A DNA stretch of 64,000 nt from Amoebophrya sp. A120 (GCA_905178155.1 CAJINV010000019.1:1248493-1312492), one strand, 5' to 3'; shown: positions 23,754-37,400, counted from the stretch's first letter. A program made the numbers and translations. Notes: generated by a model from the sequence alone, not told the origin.

Positions 23754-26700
23754 ATGGTGATCAACATCATGATTTTTCGTGGCTTTTCGGATCCTCATGT
23801 GCATCACGTGATCGTACAACTCGGTAGAATTTTCCTCAGAGGTGTCGTCGCAGATCGGTACTGGCAAAGATACATCTCTCGCTCACAAGCGATCTTAGAG
23901 AAATTTTTGCGACGTTGAATGGTTTTGACAAGTTGTTTGCAGAAGTGCAAGTAGCATCATTTTGGAGTTCTTGGCAGTAAGCAGTTCTCTCGTAGCATCG
24001 TTTAGAGTGGCTCTGCAGATCTTTGTTTTTCGTACACAACATCTCTATTCGGATGGCGGAATTTTACAGACGGAAATCTTGCTAGTGCTGTGGTATAGCC
24101 AGGTTTTTGAGTGAGTACCGTTTTCTATGATGTCGTCGTTGGTTATGGTAGCGTCCGTTAGATACGATTAGCTCTAGAACAACAGCAGGAACAGCAACAA
24201 ATTGCCCCAGATGAGGCACCAGCACGACCACAAGAAAAGGTTCACTTACGTCAGACTTCTTCACCTCCCAGAGACCAAGCTCGCGATGCCCTGCCGCCTC
24301 ATGCACCGGAACGTCCCGACTTTCCGGAAAGAAGTGAGAAAGGTACTGCTAGTACCGCAGAAAAAATTTCATTTCTCGACCCGCGTCCTCGTTTTCCTTT
24401 CCGCCCTGAGCCTCTTGCTTTTTGTTTTTTCAGCCCGCGGACAAGAGGTTAACAAAGCAAGTGCAAGAGATGAACCTGCAAAAGCTGGAACTGCTGGGGT
24501 CCGCGAACTACTTGTGTCAGACGCTCATCAACGACCACCTGAGCACGCTTCTAGCGGCCGCGCACTCTCCACCACCTTCGCAGAAAACGAGGTACATTTT
24601 AAGTATCAAGCGGCTGATAGTGTGGGGGAAGTTTATCCTGAGTAAAAACGTACCCACACCAGAGTCAGGATGGGGATTTTGCAACACAAACCTAGGAGTT
24701 TTGTGAGTCACGCATGACAAGTTGCACTCTGCAGTGTAGTGCAGGTTAGCAAGTGCAGCCGCGTCACAGATTCATCTGCTCATCCTGTTCACAGCATCAC
24801 AAATTCCAAAACACGATTGAAAATGGCTCTCATGCGGATGCGCATTACAAGTCTTCCTGTCTTTGCAAATCTGCATTACAACTCTGGCGTGGCTACGTTT
24901 TTCCTCAGGATAAAGTTTATTGGTGCCTCAGCTGCGGGATGTACCGGATCACTGGTGCGAAGAAGCACAGAAGTGATAGTACGGAGAGGGAGAACAAAGT
25001 TTACGGAAAAACAAACACAAAAACCGCGGTTTCCGTCGTGCTGCATGCAAAGGAGAGGAAAATTTTTACCATGTTCCACGCGGAACGGGCCTCTGAAGGC
25101 GTTGGAGACCAACATCACGAGGACAACGTCTTCGGGAAAGCCGAAGACCGCGCGTCCGTACGCCAGTGCCTGTGGTACCCCTTTCCCGGCGGGGGTGCGG
25201 CGGGGGAACGAGGTGAACAGGAGAAGGATGAGTTTGTTTCTTCGTCATCAGCATCACAAACAGTGCTTGGCGCGGAAAAGAAAGCGCTGAGAGAGATCCA
25301 ACAGAACCTTGTGAGAGCTTGGGATAAAGAAAGCAAGGACAAAGCTGGAGCTGCTTCCGGTACTAGTAGTGCATCAGACGTCGTCGACTTCGAAGCAGAT
25401 GAGCCTAGAAATTCCCTCGTCCTTCCCTGGGTGCGCGGGAAGGAAATTCGAATAGAAACAACACGACCGCCGGATAGTGGGGAGGAAGCGCCGTCATATT
25501 TCTCCTTCGCCAACTCCGCTGCATTGACGCAACCGCAAGGAAGTAGAAATCAGAGGAACAAAGAGCTTCTGACCACGAAGAAAATCACGATTTTGAAGCG
25601 AACCAAGAGAACGAATTCATCTGCAGCAGGAGACAACAGCTCACGTACTACAGGGTCCTCTACTACACCAGCAGCTCCAGCTGCAGGAGATCAACATGAT
25701 AATAAGCTTACAGAGTCCTCTACTTCTACTCCGCCTTCCTTCTACACTGCGACGGAGTACCAATCCGTTTTCGACGAGAACGAGAACTACTCGCCGCCCT
25801 TCCTGCCAAAACTCGATCCCCGGAACATTTTTGACAGTGACTGCGAGCGGTACTCGGAGCTTTTGCACGGGGAAATCCTGGCGCATTTCGGCTTGAGTGG
25901 ATTGGGCAGCGACAGGTCACTCGCACTGCTGGACTTGGTGGCCGCTTTTGATAGTGCAGCTGGTGATGTCCTCGACGGCCGTGGTGGTGGTGGGTCAACA
26001 CCATCTTCTGCCAGTGAAAAGGTAAATATCTTCCAGCCAGAAGTACTGGCAGCGGCTGGGCTGGCGCTGCCGGGCGAACTGGCCGTCGTGCTGCAGGATC
26101 CGGATATCAAATGTAAAAATGTCTGGGTCTGGAAGATTGCCAGGTTTGTCATGCATATTCTGAATGACCCTGACCCATGATGTCTGTGATGCATGCCCTA
26201 GCGTCACAGATTTTTAGAGGACTTTGCGATGCCTCTACCGCATGAGAGAAGCCCTCCCCGTGTAGCACAAACTGGAGTCCTTTTGCTAGGCATGCAATAG
26301 AGATTTTTTTGGAATCGAAAGACAGCGTCACAGGTTACCACCTTCCAGACCCAGACATTTTCACATTTGATACCAAAAATGCCGGCACAATTTCTCCCAT
26401 TAAATTTCGCCGCGGGTCAGAACTTCAGCATGCGCTTCGATTACGAATCAGAAGAGATTCTGCTCGGGACGATGAACCGAAAAGGGGATAATTATTTACC
26501 GGATGTCGCCAATCATCCAGTTCCAGCGGGAGGATTTGATGAAAACGTAGTTCTTGAGAAGAAAGTATCCAAGGGCGAATTGCTGGCGGTCAACAAGTAC
26601 AGCGTTCCGCGGTCTTCAAGAACGACGCCGCCTTCGGATTCTCACGACGGAACAGAAGAAGTCAAGGGCTCGCCACAACAACTTTTCCGGCGCGTGAAGC

Positions 26701-29700
26701 TGAACGTCCAGTATTCCCCCATCAAGACTCTGACACTACTACTCACGGAAGAGGGCGAGGTTTTCACGAACCTTGCGACGAAATTGGACGACATCGACCC
26801 GGTGTCCGGGAAAAACGCCGGCCAGACGGACAATGTTTGCGCGGAGACGAGTAGTAGAACTACGGATGAATATGATCAACAGTATGATGGCAGCATCAAT
26901 CAAGGAGCTTTGTCGGACGACGAGGACGACGAGGAAAGCAGTCTTTTCTTCCACCATGCAATTGCTGGAGCCGCAGGGTTATATCCTATGGGGCAAGGCG
27001 GGACCGGTGCAGCTGCTCTATCTCTTGAAAACCAGCAGAGCCTATGGAAGTTTTGGGGCACGCAAACCGTGGACGACCTGGAGTGCGTCGGGTTTGAAGC
27101 CCATCTCTCCCGGAAGAGAAAACTGATTCTGTTTTTCGAGAAAGATGTCCTTGTCCAGATTGAGGTGCGGATTAGTGGGTCTACAGGACCACAAACGGGA
27201 GCAGGAGCGGCGGATGGAAGGGCCAAGATTTTGAGAACGCGGGTCAAGAATTTTAGGATTTCAACATCACTACCTGCTTTTGCAGAAAACCGAGATGAAC
27301 AAGCGCCAAAAAGAACTCCTGTGCAATTTTCTTCATCCTTCCAGCTTCCCGAGTCCGAGTTTCAGCCGAAAGAAGAGTGGGGCTGCCGCAACTTCGAGCA
27401 GGAGGAGCGGGTTTTCAAGTCCCAAAACCTCCCTATGGAACTGTCAGGATTGAAATTGACAAAGTTGAAAAATTTGTGATGCATAAAACCGATACCAGTG
27501 GGAAGCCCAATTTCTAAGCGGTGCATGACAAATTTCGACGTCATCGAATTCCAGCTTCTCATGCTGTTTGGCGAAAGAAGGTATCCTTTGTCATTCTACT
27601 TTAGCAGCTCTATCCCAAACCCGAAACAGGCTCACAGTCGACCTCTCTTGCAATCCCTGCAAGAGAGTCACTTCGTGCCTTGCATTTCATGCATCACAGA
27701 TTAATATTTCAACTTTGTCGATTTCAATCTTGACACACCCATACTCCCCCTGCCCGCGGAGCACTCCTACCAAAGTGTGATACTGGCGAAGAGTGCACGG
27801 CTGAAATCTTTAGCGTTCCAGGACTTGGAGAAAGCCGTGGGGGACGGCGGGGGAAGAAGAGGTGGAAGCGACGATCCGAGTAGAAATGATGGCGATCCAC
27901 CCGACCATGCGAGGAGGACAGCATCATCATCGTCGTCTGACTCTCTCCTTGCAGGAGCCTTCAACTTCGAAAAGGCGCTTTTTGCGCTGCCCGGAGAGGT
28001 CGAGAAACTGACGAGGGTCCCGCTACCGCTATGAATTGCAAATATGTAGTCTGGGTCTGGTAACTTGTCATGGTAAATCTGAAGCATACAAAAATCTGTG
28101 TTGCATGAGTGCCAAAAGCTGTCCACTTTCGACCAAGTTCTGAGGCAGTTTCTCGCGCAGGATAGGCATGGTGGAGACCTCGCAGAGTCTGTCATGCTAA
28201 GTCCCGCATTCCAGACCTCAGCGGTCATGGAAAACCTGCATGACAAGTTGACACTCTTCCAGACCCAGACATATTTGCATTTGATAACCGCCCCAATTGA
28301 ACGAGATCCAGCACCTCGAATTTGACTACTCCGCGATAACGCACTCGCAAAAGGCACTGTCCCCCCGGTTCGTGAAATCGCACGGGCATTTCTTCATGAA
28401 CGTGCCGAACGGGCTATCACAATGAAAAACGCCCCCACCCCCGAACTTGGGAGCATTTGTATTGCAAACCTTTCCAACAGAAACACTCGCCCTCTTGCAT
28501 CTAGCAGCATCACAGATTTCCAATCGTGAATAGCGAAAGTTTGTATTGCAACAGATCCCAGCAAGAGTGGCGCTTGTCATGCAAGCAATGCTATATACGC
28601 TTACGCTTACGCCTAGACTCTGCATCACAAAGATTCATATTCCTTTCATGCGTGACAAAAAGTTTTCATTCGGAAACTTCGCATCAAAAATTATTGCAAC
28701 TTTGGGGGTGGGGGCATTTTTCACGGTAATACGGGCAGATGGCGTTAACTGCGAAGTCGGACACGGTTTTGTCGGAAAAACTTGGCTATCCTGTGCAAAA
28801 GTATCGTAGTCGTACTAATTGCAAATATGCATGACAAATCTCCTTCCTAAGGTAAAACAGCACTACAAATTCCACTTTTCTTATTGCTAAAATTAGTGAT
28901 GCAATTTATACTAGTACGATACTTTTGCAATGCATATTGGCAAAGTCGACGCAACCTTCCTTGTCACAAACTACACCAACACCGGGCAACAGGAAATCGT
29001 GTCGAATGTCGCTTGGTCTTCAGGAGCTGCAGATGGAAGTAGAAGCAGTAGCACCAGCACAGCAGGAGCTTCACCTTCAACTACAAAGACCAAAACCGCG
29101 GAGTGTGTCGTGGAAAGTTTACCCAGCCCGAGCTCTGCGGACATCGCGGATTTACGGCGGCAGGCGTCGTTTCGGGAGACGTTTGTCAAGGCCGTTGCAC
29201 TGGTCGATCCCGCAAATGGTGCGGTCCGCGAGTGCAATTTGTTCTCTTTACAGATTGGGAAGGGGAGGATTCTGCACCTGTTTGTCGATGAGAAGGATCC
29301 GACAATTGTACGGAAAATCATGCTGTTCCGCGGGCGACACCCCGACCAAGCGTTTTCCACGGTGGTTTTCCGGAATTGGAGAGTAGCTAGGCGGGAAAAT
29401 GATGAAAGTGCAAATGCGCCCTCCGAGGAACTGCATAACGTGAAGTTTCTCCACCCGTCCCCGAGTTGGCACTGCCACAAGGTGGATACGAGTCAAGTAG
29501 GAGGAGAAGTAGAAGGCAGTGGGAGTGGCCCGGTGGAACTGGCATCAACATCCGAAGAAAATAAGCTTTCTCGCGAAGTAGATGATCACATCAAGATCCC
29601 ACTGCACCACCGGTCCAGCGCTTTCAAAGACAGTCTGTTCGCGTTTTCCGGTGCTCTGGGGCAGTACCACTTGCTCGCGATTTATCACAGGAAAAAAGTG

Positions 29701-32593
29701 TTACAGTTACACATTTGTTGGAGTTTCTGCATCACAAAGTTGCTCGACATGGCAAAGAAAACCTGTGATGCGCAGACTATAAAGGAAAACACGTATGAAG
29801 TGAGGTTGGCAAGCATCTCCTGCATGACAGAGGTTGTCTGTCTTGCTTGTCTCCCATCAGAGTGTGTAACTGTAACACTTTTTTCTCACGATACGATTCC
29901 GCTTTTGTCCTTACCGGGGGAGCTGGATCTGCTCGTGAACAAAGACCGGGCGTTTGGACTCGACGCTGTGCGGGACTTATCCTTCTTCCATTTCGAATTT
30001 GCGGCGAGGAAGTACGATGGAGGAGGAGCGTCCTCGTTCGGAGCAGGATCTGGCGCCTCTTCCACCGCTTTATTTTCCAGAGAACCAGAACCACCAGGCA
30101 GAGGCATTGGTTCGCTCTTTCCGCTCTACCGCGGCCGACTGGCGGTGAATTTCGCGCGGAGGCTGTTCTACTTGACCGCACACAGCCGAGGTGCTGGTGG
30201 CTCAACGGCGGAAACGGCTTTGAGGCTTACAGTGGACGGCAGATACAACAGTAAATCCAAGGGAGTTTTCGTCGAGTTCAATGCCGCTGCGAAAAAACCG
30301 GGGAGAGCGTCAAGCTCGCCCTCGGCAGGCATACAAAACGGTGGAGAAGTCACCGAAAACGAGAACAACTACTGCTTTTCCTACGCATTAGAGGCAGACG
30401 GAGAACAAGATGGCACTTTTTCGGGCACAAAGCTCCTGCGCGAAATCGAAAAGAACGACAATAATTTTCTTCATTTCGTCGAATCCAGAACCATTCTCCT
30501 CAATGCGCGGGAAACGGAATGCTACGTCTGGGCTTTAAATCTCGACAGAAAATCCAATAGTCTCCTCCTCTACATCTCCATCGAGGACGGGGACGTGGTG
30601 CAGGTTGAACATCCCAACAGCCGTATCCTGAGCAAAAACGTCCCCAGTTGCTAAATCTGCAACACAAATCCCCAGGAATTGGGAGTTGTGCATGACAAGT
30701 TTCCATCTGCAGTGTATGGCAAGGGAAGCAGCATGAGAAAGCCATTGATTTTGTCATCCTGTTTACGGCATTACAGATGCCAAAGCACGACTGGAAATGC
30801 CCTTCATGGGGATGCGCGTTACAAATGTTCTTGTCATCGCACATTTGCATGACAAGTGGGAACGTTTTTGCAAAGGATAAGCCGTCAAGCGTTCGAAGTT
30901 TTTGATTTCGATCGGCACCCGGGGAAATTCGAGTTCAAAACGCCCTCGGTGGAGACCTGCCCGCCCGCGAAGGAAGACCGATTTCACTTGTTTGAGTCGC
31001 CCTTGGAGCTCGGCGCGCGGAGCAGCGACGAGGAGACAAGTGGGTCTTCTGGAATGATGTCGTCGTCGTCGACATCGTCGTTGTCCACCTCATCGTCTTC
31101 TGGACTGCAGACCCCTATTCTCGGCCCGGCGCTCTCCGCGTTGGAGCGAAGCGGCGTGAAAAACAGCGCACCACCAGTGAGTTTAATCGCGGCGCCGCTG
31201 GAATGGCCGAAGTTGGCGGAGCACTTTAGGAACCTGTGTGGTCCTCGTGGTCCTCGAGGAAGTGGCACATCAGAAACGAGCGACGATGAGGTGGGTACGA
31301 CCGCGGAAGTAGGTGGAAAAAGCGACCCGTGCAGAGCAAACCGGGTGACAAGAAACGTAGCAACCTCCAAAACGGTGGTGACAGCGCCATCGCAGGAGGA
31401 CCAAGCTGCGCATGAGCAAACTGCTCAGCAACTACAACAGCAGACCGCTCAATCTGTGCAGCCAAATGCAGCTGCAGCCACCACAACAGCAAATGAAGAG
31501 TTAGTGGACGACAGTCCAGCCACTCTAAATGCCATCTCTACGTCAACCGAGGCCACCAGTGCGAGCGCCCGGGCGGTCGCGAACGCGCTGGATGGGCCGC
31601 CAGGATATGCATTGCAAATATGTCTGGGTCTGGAAAGTTCCGATGCTAATGCCCGAATGATACGCAACCTGTATTAGGAGGCCGTGCATGTTCTTGACAA
31701 GTTTCTGAGCGGCTATGTCTTGCGTGAACCGCATGACAAGTGGCCTTTTTGCGTGACAAACAAGTGGCACTGTAGCGCGCCAAGCATGACAGACTTTTCT
31801 GTCTTGTCGGCCAAGCATGACAGACTTGCATTCTTCCAGACATCCAGGGATATTTGCACTGGATACAGGAGACCATACTACAACCGCTCCATCCGACGAT
31901 TTCCGTGGTCCGTTGTCCCACTTGCTCTTCAATTCCGCTTTTCAATTCGATTTCACCAGTGTCTTCTCTCCCCAGTACGCCCAACACGAGCACAAAACCC
32001 AACTGACCAGCTTCGACGAAAACAGGAACCAAAAACCGGCAAAAAGCCACGGCACGGTTGTGGTTGATTACCAAAATAGACGGTTGTTCATCGACAGTTA
32101 CGCCGACCATTTAGGGTCCGCGGGGACGGGGTACAACAGTAATGTGCAAACCCAGTTGCTATTGCAGGAAAACGGAAAACAATCGTTCACCTTTCTGAAG
32201 ACCAGAAAGGGGGAGAAGTGTGTGGAGTTCGATTTGGAGAGAAATACTTTGAGTAAAGAAGCCAATATCGAAAACGGGTTTGGCCTTACGCATATGCGGG
32301 AGGATAAGAAGACGCAGACCTACCCGCATCTGCGCAAGTTCAACGTGCGGGACATCGTCGCCTATGCTGACGTAGAGTTGACCAGGTTGACGCACATGGA
32401 GATACCAAGACGAGGGGTGAATGTGGATATCCGGAACTGGAGGAAGATTCCATCGAGTGGCGGGAGTGCTGACAATTTTCTCAGCCTGATCAAGCCAAAG
32501 CTGGCTTTTGACCCGGATAATCAAAGTTGTGAAAAGTCGCCAACGGTGTTGACGCGGGCGCATTGGACCTTGGCGGATGTGTTTCTCGCATGA
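23754..32593 (+). CDS. large unknown protein (~2040 aa) built of beta-rich segments and low-complexity linkers
   Basis: The end is TGA at 32593. The first exon (ATG 23754-23913) is tentative: its donor GTTGAA and acceptor CTCTAG at 24177 keep phase. Later exons are 24178-24342, 24434-24633 (after a 91-nt GT-AG intron), 24918-26103, 26386-27433, 27749-28029, 28292-28414, 28737-28786, 28942-29682, 29899-30623, 30885-31605 and 31871-32593. All junctions sum in frame once each introner and one duplication are removed. Recurrent short phrases (FDYESEEI, FDFDRHPG, VVDYQNRRLFID followed by a Cys-containing strand) suggest repeated beta domains, loosely recalling ependymin- or LolA-like folds; this is speculative. 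Ser/Thr/Gln-rich linkers separate them. No clear membrane helix is seen. I do not recognise the family. Coding status is near certain; the start is uncertain. Confidence 0.75.
24634..24912. mobile_element. introner, family A, second subtype (279 bp)
   Basis: TATCCTGAGTAAAAACGTAC start, slightly decayed end TTCCTCAGGATA; AAGTT duplications. Removal gives GEVYWCL in gene 3. Confidence 0.95.
26105..26372. mobile_element. introner, family B (268 bp)
   Basis: TATCAAATG...CATTTGATA. The repeated CCGG lies before the element but 9 nt beyond its 3' end, so the 3' splice point is displaced. Interior like the copy at 63628. Confidence 0.85.
27434..27743. mobile_element. introner, family E (310 bp)
   Basis: TATGGAACTGTCAGGATTGA with inverted end TCTTGACACACCCATA; CTCCC duplications. 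Same family as 50689. Confidence 0.93.
28030..28286. mobile_element. introner, family B (257 bp)
   Basis: Mismatched outer ends (TATGAATTGC, GCATTTGATA) around conserved CTGGGTCTGG / CCAGACCCAG; ACCGC duplications. Sister of 39254. Confidence 0.94.
28415..28731. mobile_element. introner, family F (317 bp)
   Basis: TATCACAATGAAAAACGCCC with inverted end GCATTTTTCACGGTAATA; CGGGC duplications. Same orientation as 61567. Confidence 0.94.
28787..28936. mobile_element. introner, family G (150 bp)
   Basis: TATCCTGTGCAAAAGTATCG start, CGATACTTTTGCAATGCATA end; TTGGC duplications. Shortest class in the window. Confidence 0.94.
29683..29893. mobile_element. introner, family H (211 bp)
   Basis: Ends TATCACAGGAAAAAAGTGTT and AACACTTTTTTCTCACGATA; CGATT duplications. 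Removal gives LLAIPLLSLPG in gene 3. Confidence 0.93.
30624..30879. mobile_element. introner, family A, second subtype (256 bp)
   Basis: TATCCTGAGCAAAAACGTCC start; shortened end AACGTTTTTGCAAAGGATA; AGCCG duplications. Confidence 0.93.
31606..31865. mobile_element. introner, family B with altered 3' end (260 bp)
   Basis: TATGCATTGCAAATATGTCT start; the 3' arm is disrupted (CCAGACATCCAGGGATATTTG) and ends GGATA. CAGGA duplications are still perfect and the frame is restored. Confidence 0.9.
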
Positions 32594-33410
32594 TAGAGAA
32601 CTACTACTGCAAGAAATAGAAAATATCTATTCCTTCGGGCAAAAAGTTTGGTGTATTGGAATCGGGAAAAATGAAACAACAGCACCTTCGCAGAAGATCT
32701 AGTGCAATTTTAGTGCTCCTCGCACACGGGCCCGGACTCGATCCCGCCTGGGTAAGAATGGCGCGAGTTGTGTGAAAAGATAGATTTGGTGGCTTGTTGA
32801 TTTTTTTTGCGTTGGTGTTCTGGAAAAAGGAAAAATGCTCAATATTTTTGGGCTGCCGTGAAGATATCCACTGTAGATCCATTGTCGATCTTTTCACATC
32901 CTAAAACCCTTGGTTTACAAACTAAGTTGCATACTCATAAACAGAAGTTCAAATAACTTTTGGGGGATCATGCGGTTTGCCAGCAGACGCCGTGTTTTCG
33001 CGACTACCACCTCTAGAGGCTTTTGCTTTCTCTCAAAGCTCCTGGCGTTGATTTTTGCGCGAGATACAGAAAATCTGTGACTAATTCCGAAGGCGGAACT
33101 CTGTTACGCTGTGCTCAAGAACTTTCCCCCGAGCCCAAAGTCGGCAATTATTTTCACCATGTTCGTCTGGCATTCGGGTGCACTTGTTTGCACAGGGTGA
33201 CGCATGCGTCAGGTGTATAAATGCGGGCGGTACTACGTTGGCTTAAAAATAACAGGACCACATTTAGTACAGGAGTCACATTCGTCTGTTTTGCGCACAG
33301 AAATTCAATATCAACATCCTATTGACATCAGCAGTAGAAAAAAAAAATTCAAACGACTACATAAACTTCACGCCACACTCGACCGACCAAAAATCAAGAC
33401 AAAAGTCAAC
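32594..33410. other. intergenic and 5' leader
   Basis: AT-rich, no supportable gene. An in-frame ATG at 33204 could extend the next protein by 69 residues, but that stretch is lysine-rich and A-rich and looks like untranslated leader. Confidence 0.5.
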
Positions 33411-36400
33411 ATGTCTCTCTTCCATTCCGTCGCTGTGCTCCTCCCGGAGGAGGTGCAGGACTTAGTTTGGGACTTTCTCCTCCCGACGGAAAAGCTCTAC
33501 TACCCGCCAAAGACCATCAAGAATTACGTGGACGAGCACATGTACCAGATGCCGCCGAACCAGGTGCAGCAGTTGCTGCACAAACAAAAGCACTTTCCCC
33601 ACCGACTGCAGGAACACGAGCGGCAGTTTCTGCAGCAGCGCGCGATGCAGCAATTTCAGCAGGACGAGATGGACAAGGCGTACGCAAAGGACCCGTGGAA
33701 TTTGTCCGGTGGCAGCATGATGGACTTCGATATCGGCTCCATGATGGACGCGCGCGACATGCAAAAATCGCTGCAGAAACTCCGCAGACAAGACTGGCGG
33801 TTTTTGGAGGAGGAAGGGAGTGGGAAGAAGATCACGGCGAATGATCATGCTGAAAACGACAAGAAGAAAACGCTCTCGTCGTCTATTGTTCCGCCCTTTC
33901 CGCCGAGGAAAAAATCGCTGGTGAAAAAGCAGTACCAGTACGAATTGCACCGGGTGGTTTTCGTCTCCCAGATGCAGAGGGCGGCGGGGCTGGACGCGGT
34001 CAGAATCAAGTTGGACGGGGTGAAGGCGAGCAACTTGCTGCAGGCGAACGAGCTGGAGATGGTGATGGTATCCAAAGGAAAAATCCCCCCACCCCATATC
34101 GAAATGGAAATCTGTGATGCGGGATTTGTGTACACAAATCGGCTTTGTATTGCAGGAAGGTATCGCGGCCAGATCCCCAGGCTATGCAGGGGCGTATCGG
34201 TCTAGTTGTTCAGCATGGCAAACGGCTCCGCTTTAGGCCCAACAGCATGACAAATCGCCTCCATAATGGGGGCGAAGCTTTTGCCCTTGTCTTCTTGCAA
34301 GACGCATGACATTTGTGACCTCAGCGTGTTGGGGGTGAGGGACCCCCAACGAGGCCTACGGATATCAGGTGGAATTAAGGCTCAAATCAGCAATGCAAAT
34401 CTTCGGGAACTTTGCTTTTCAATATGGGGAGGGGGGATTTTTCACTTTGATAGATGGAGGGCACAGGTTTGAAAGAACCTCCTCAACCTTTTCTGACTCC
34501 AAACGACAAGAAGAAGCTCCAGGAAATCGCGAGAGACGTGAAAAAAAATCTCAAAGAGAGCGAAAAGGAGAAAGAGCGGCAGGCCCGGGAGCAGAAAGAG
34601 GACTGGGCAGAGATGCTGATGCCCAATGCGGCCTTTTCCGGTCGTGGTAGTCACGAAGATGATGTTGACAATGCAGATGAACAAGAAGACTACCGCCCGG
34701 ACACCAAATTCCCAGCGGACATGCTGCTGGAGTCTCTTCTATCCATCCGGCCATCCGGGTTCGGGGAAACGGACGACTTTTGCGCGGAACTCCTGCGGAG
34801 GGAAGGTTTTGCCTGCTCACCAGAGGCGGTGGCGTTTTTTGACTACACAAAATATGTACAGCCAGCGCGAGTATTTGTTCACGAAGACCAAAAAACAGCA
34901 CCGACTTGTAGCAGAAATCGGAATTTTTATCCAAAGAAGCAGACCGAGGTAGAGAACGAGCCGAAGACTCTGGTGTTGAAAGCGCGGATGCTTCTCGCTC
35001 AGAAAATTTCCAAAAAGTGCATGGATGTCTTCTACCTGTGGCAGCATCAGCGCATGAAGGGCGGGGATCCGGACGACGGCTACCGCGTGGCGTGCGAGTT
35101 TGCGTTATCAAATGCAAATATGTCTGGGTCTGGAAGATTCCGAGATTTGTGATGCAGTTTATCCAAGCTCCACCAAGTCTGCAATGCAGGGTCTAGCATC
35201 ACAGGATCTGCAGCCCCTTGGTGATGCCTGTTCGACATGACAAATGCCATCTCAGCATGGCCAGAAATGGGCACCTTTTGCAAGTCGCGCAACACAGATT
35301 TTTGTACGATCCGCAACATGCATCACAAGTTCGAATCCTTCCAGACCCAGACATATTTGCAATGCATATGCGTGGGAGTGCTACAACTCGTTCGGGGTGA
35401 CGGAGAAGCTGGAACAGGGGTTCGATGTGGTCGAGGTTGAGAAGAATGCGACAGTGGAACATCAAGGGAATCAGGCCGCGTACCGGCTGGTTTTCGACGT
35501 ACACAAAGGAGCTCATCGTGCCAGTTCTCCTGGTGCCGACGTCGAAAACGCAGCAGATGTGCCGGCGAAGCAGAAGGCTGCACTATCAGAAACCGCGGTC
35601 AACACCACCAGTGCCGTGGCCAGTCCGTCGGATCATGTCAGTCCGGTTGATGAGGCTGTACAGCCCGCGGGAGGTGGGAATAAACGGGAAAGCGCGAAGA
35701 CGGAACGAGATGAAGAAACTCCTGAGAAGAAAAAGGAATCTTCGTGCGGAAAATCTAAATCAGCGGCTCCAGATTGTGTTGGTGTAACAAGTTTCATTTA
35801 TCCGGTCGCGCACTGCGTCACTTGTGGTGCAGGCGGAACAGTTCCAGGGCGAGTTGTGAAGAACGAGACTTCTGCCGAAATAAACCTCTCCAGCAACAGA
35901 ACGACACACAACCTGATTTCCCCTCTGATGCACTTCACGTGCCCGCCGTGCGGGAAGAAGTACGCCGTTTGCGACCAGATTTGTCAGAAGAAGTTTTGGA
36001 AGCTGCACAAGCAGAACCACGACAAAGTGCAGCAGTTGTACTGTAGCAGCTGCGGGAAAGAGAAAGATGACCCATCGGAAGAGTTGAAGAAGTTTTCCTG
36101 TCAGGACGAGGATTTTTACGTGAAGGCCCCGCAGGGATTGGGCCAAAAATCCTTCACGTTCTACGCCTGCAACAAGAGCTGCCAGAAAAGTTTGTGGAAA
36201 AAGCACAAAGAGAGCGGGTACAAGGCTCTAGTCGGGTTTTCTGCAGGGAAAAAGAAAGACCAAACGAAGATGAATAACGGGCTTTTCGCACCGAACAGCA
36301 GATCGGCAAGTACTTCTGATGCTGTTTCCGAGCAAGAGCTGTTATTTTCCAACGCGGGGCAAACGCGAGGCGAGAGGTTCGTTGCAAAAGAAGCAAAAAA

Positions 36401-37400
36401 ATACTGGTACAACCCCAATTTCCCTTATGGAGTCGACGAGTTTTCCGCTACTGCCAGCATCCGATCTCTGTGCGACCGGTTGAAGCAGCACCAGTTCAAT
36501 TGTTCCAACGAAGAAGTGAAGTATCGGGTGGAAACACTCGGCCAGGACCCAAAACGCGCGGAGGCCGAGCAGCGGCTGAGTGGATACAAGGAGATAGAAG
36601 AGAAAAAGAACTTCTTTATGAAATTCGCCGATTACAAAATCAAAGTGTTGCAACAGCCGAATTTCTGGACTTTCCAAGTGGATAGGAATCTGCGCTACGA
36701 GTGGCTAGTTGACTGCTACCGGATGCGGAGCCGCGACGACTTGGAGTACAGCGTTCTGTGCGGGGATTTCGAGAGCAAAGACCACTTGTGGAACGGGGTG
36801 TATTTGCCGTATTACTACAAGAGCTTCGCGGGCGAATTTTTACAGGATAAAAATTTATTCCCCGGAAAAACAAGCAATAACAAAAAATTTGCGGACGCCG
36901 ACTTGGTCAATCGCTACCCAGACCACGAGCTCCGACTGCAAACCGATAGTGTTTTCAAAATCCGGGTGAATCAAGACAGACAGCTTTTAGTGAAGGAATT
37001 TTTGAAGTTTACGAAGCTGGCGAAGGCAAACAACGCGCTGTTCGACGGGTTTTCGTTTAAGCACTACCTCGCCGCCGCGGAGAAGATTTTGATGTTTCCG
37101 TTCTGCGAGAAAGAAGCCATCGAGAAATACGGCGAAGAAAACATGTTTCTCACCCACTGCGCGTCGTTGCGGAGAACCGCGACGTGGATATATCAGTCTG
37201 CGGAGGTGCGGGAAATGCCGGGGGAAATGGGGCAGTTGGACGAGCAACTGGAGCGGGAGTGCGCGGCAAAACTCAACGCGGTGCGGTTTGAAAAATCGGA
37301 TCGGGAAATTTTCGAAGACGTTGGGGGGAAGGAGATCTGGGTTAAGCTGTGGAAAAAACTGAAGAAAAGACAAATGTGCGTGATTGAGATGGAAAGGTGA
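33411..37400 (+). CDS. MYND-like zinc-cluster protein, 1110 aa
   Basis: Exons are 33411-34068, 34458-35105 and 35374-37400, totalling 3333 nt or 1111 codons. The ATG has an A at -3 (CAACATGT). The N-terminal region is Gln-rich with MMD repeats, followed by a long charged helix (KKKLQEIARDVKKNLKESEKEKER, near 34510-34590). The third exon carries two Cys/His clusters: about 35815-36030 (HCVTCG ... FTCPPCGKKYAVCDQICQKKFW.LH) and about 36040-36220 (YCSSCGKEKD ... FYACNKSCQKSLWKKH). The spacing resembles MYND fingers, which mediate protein binding, but the final Cys of a textbook MYND is not obvious. The C-terminal 350 residues are aromatic-rich and unassigned. MYND-like is a motif-level call; the overall function is unknown. 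Confidence 0.8.
34069..34452. mobile_element. introner, family I (384 bp)
   Basis: AAAAATCCCCCCACCCCATA near the start pairs with TATGGGGAGGGGGGATTTTT near the end; GATGG duplications. Lies in the MYND-like gene. Confidence 0.94.
35106..35368. mobile_element. introner, family B (263 bp)
   Basis: Outer ends TATCAAATGC and GCAATGCATA differ; inner arm conserved; TGCGT duplications. Second intron of the MYND-like gene. Confidence 0.94.
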
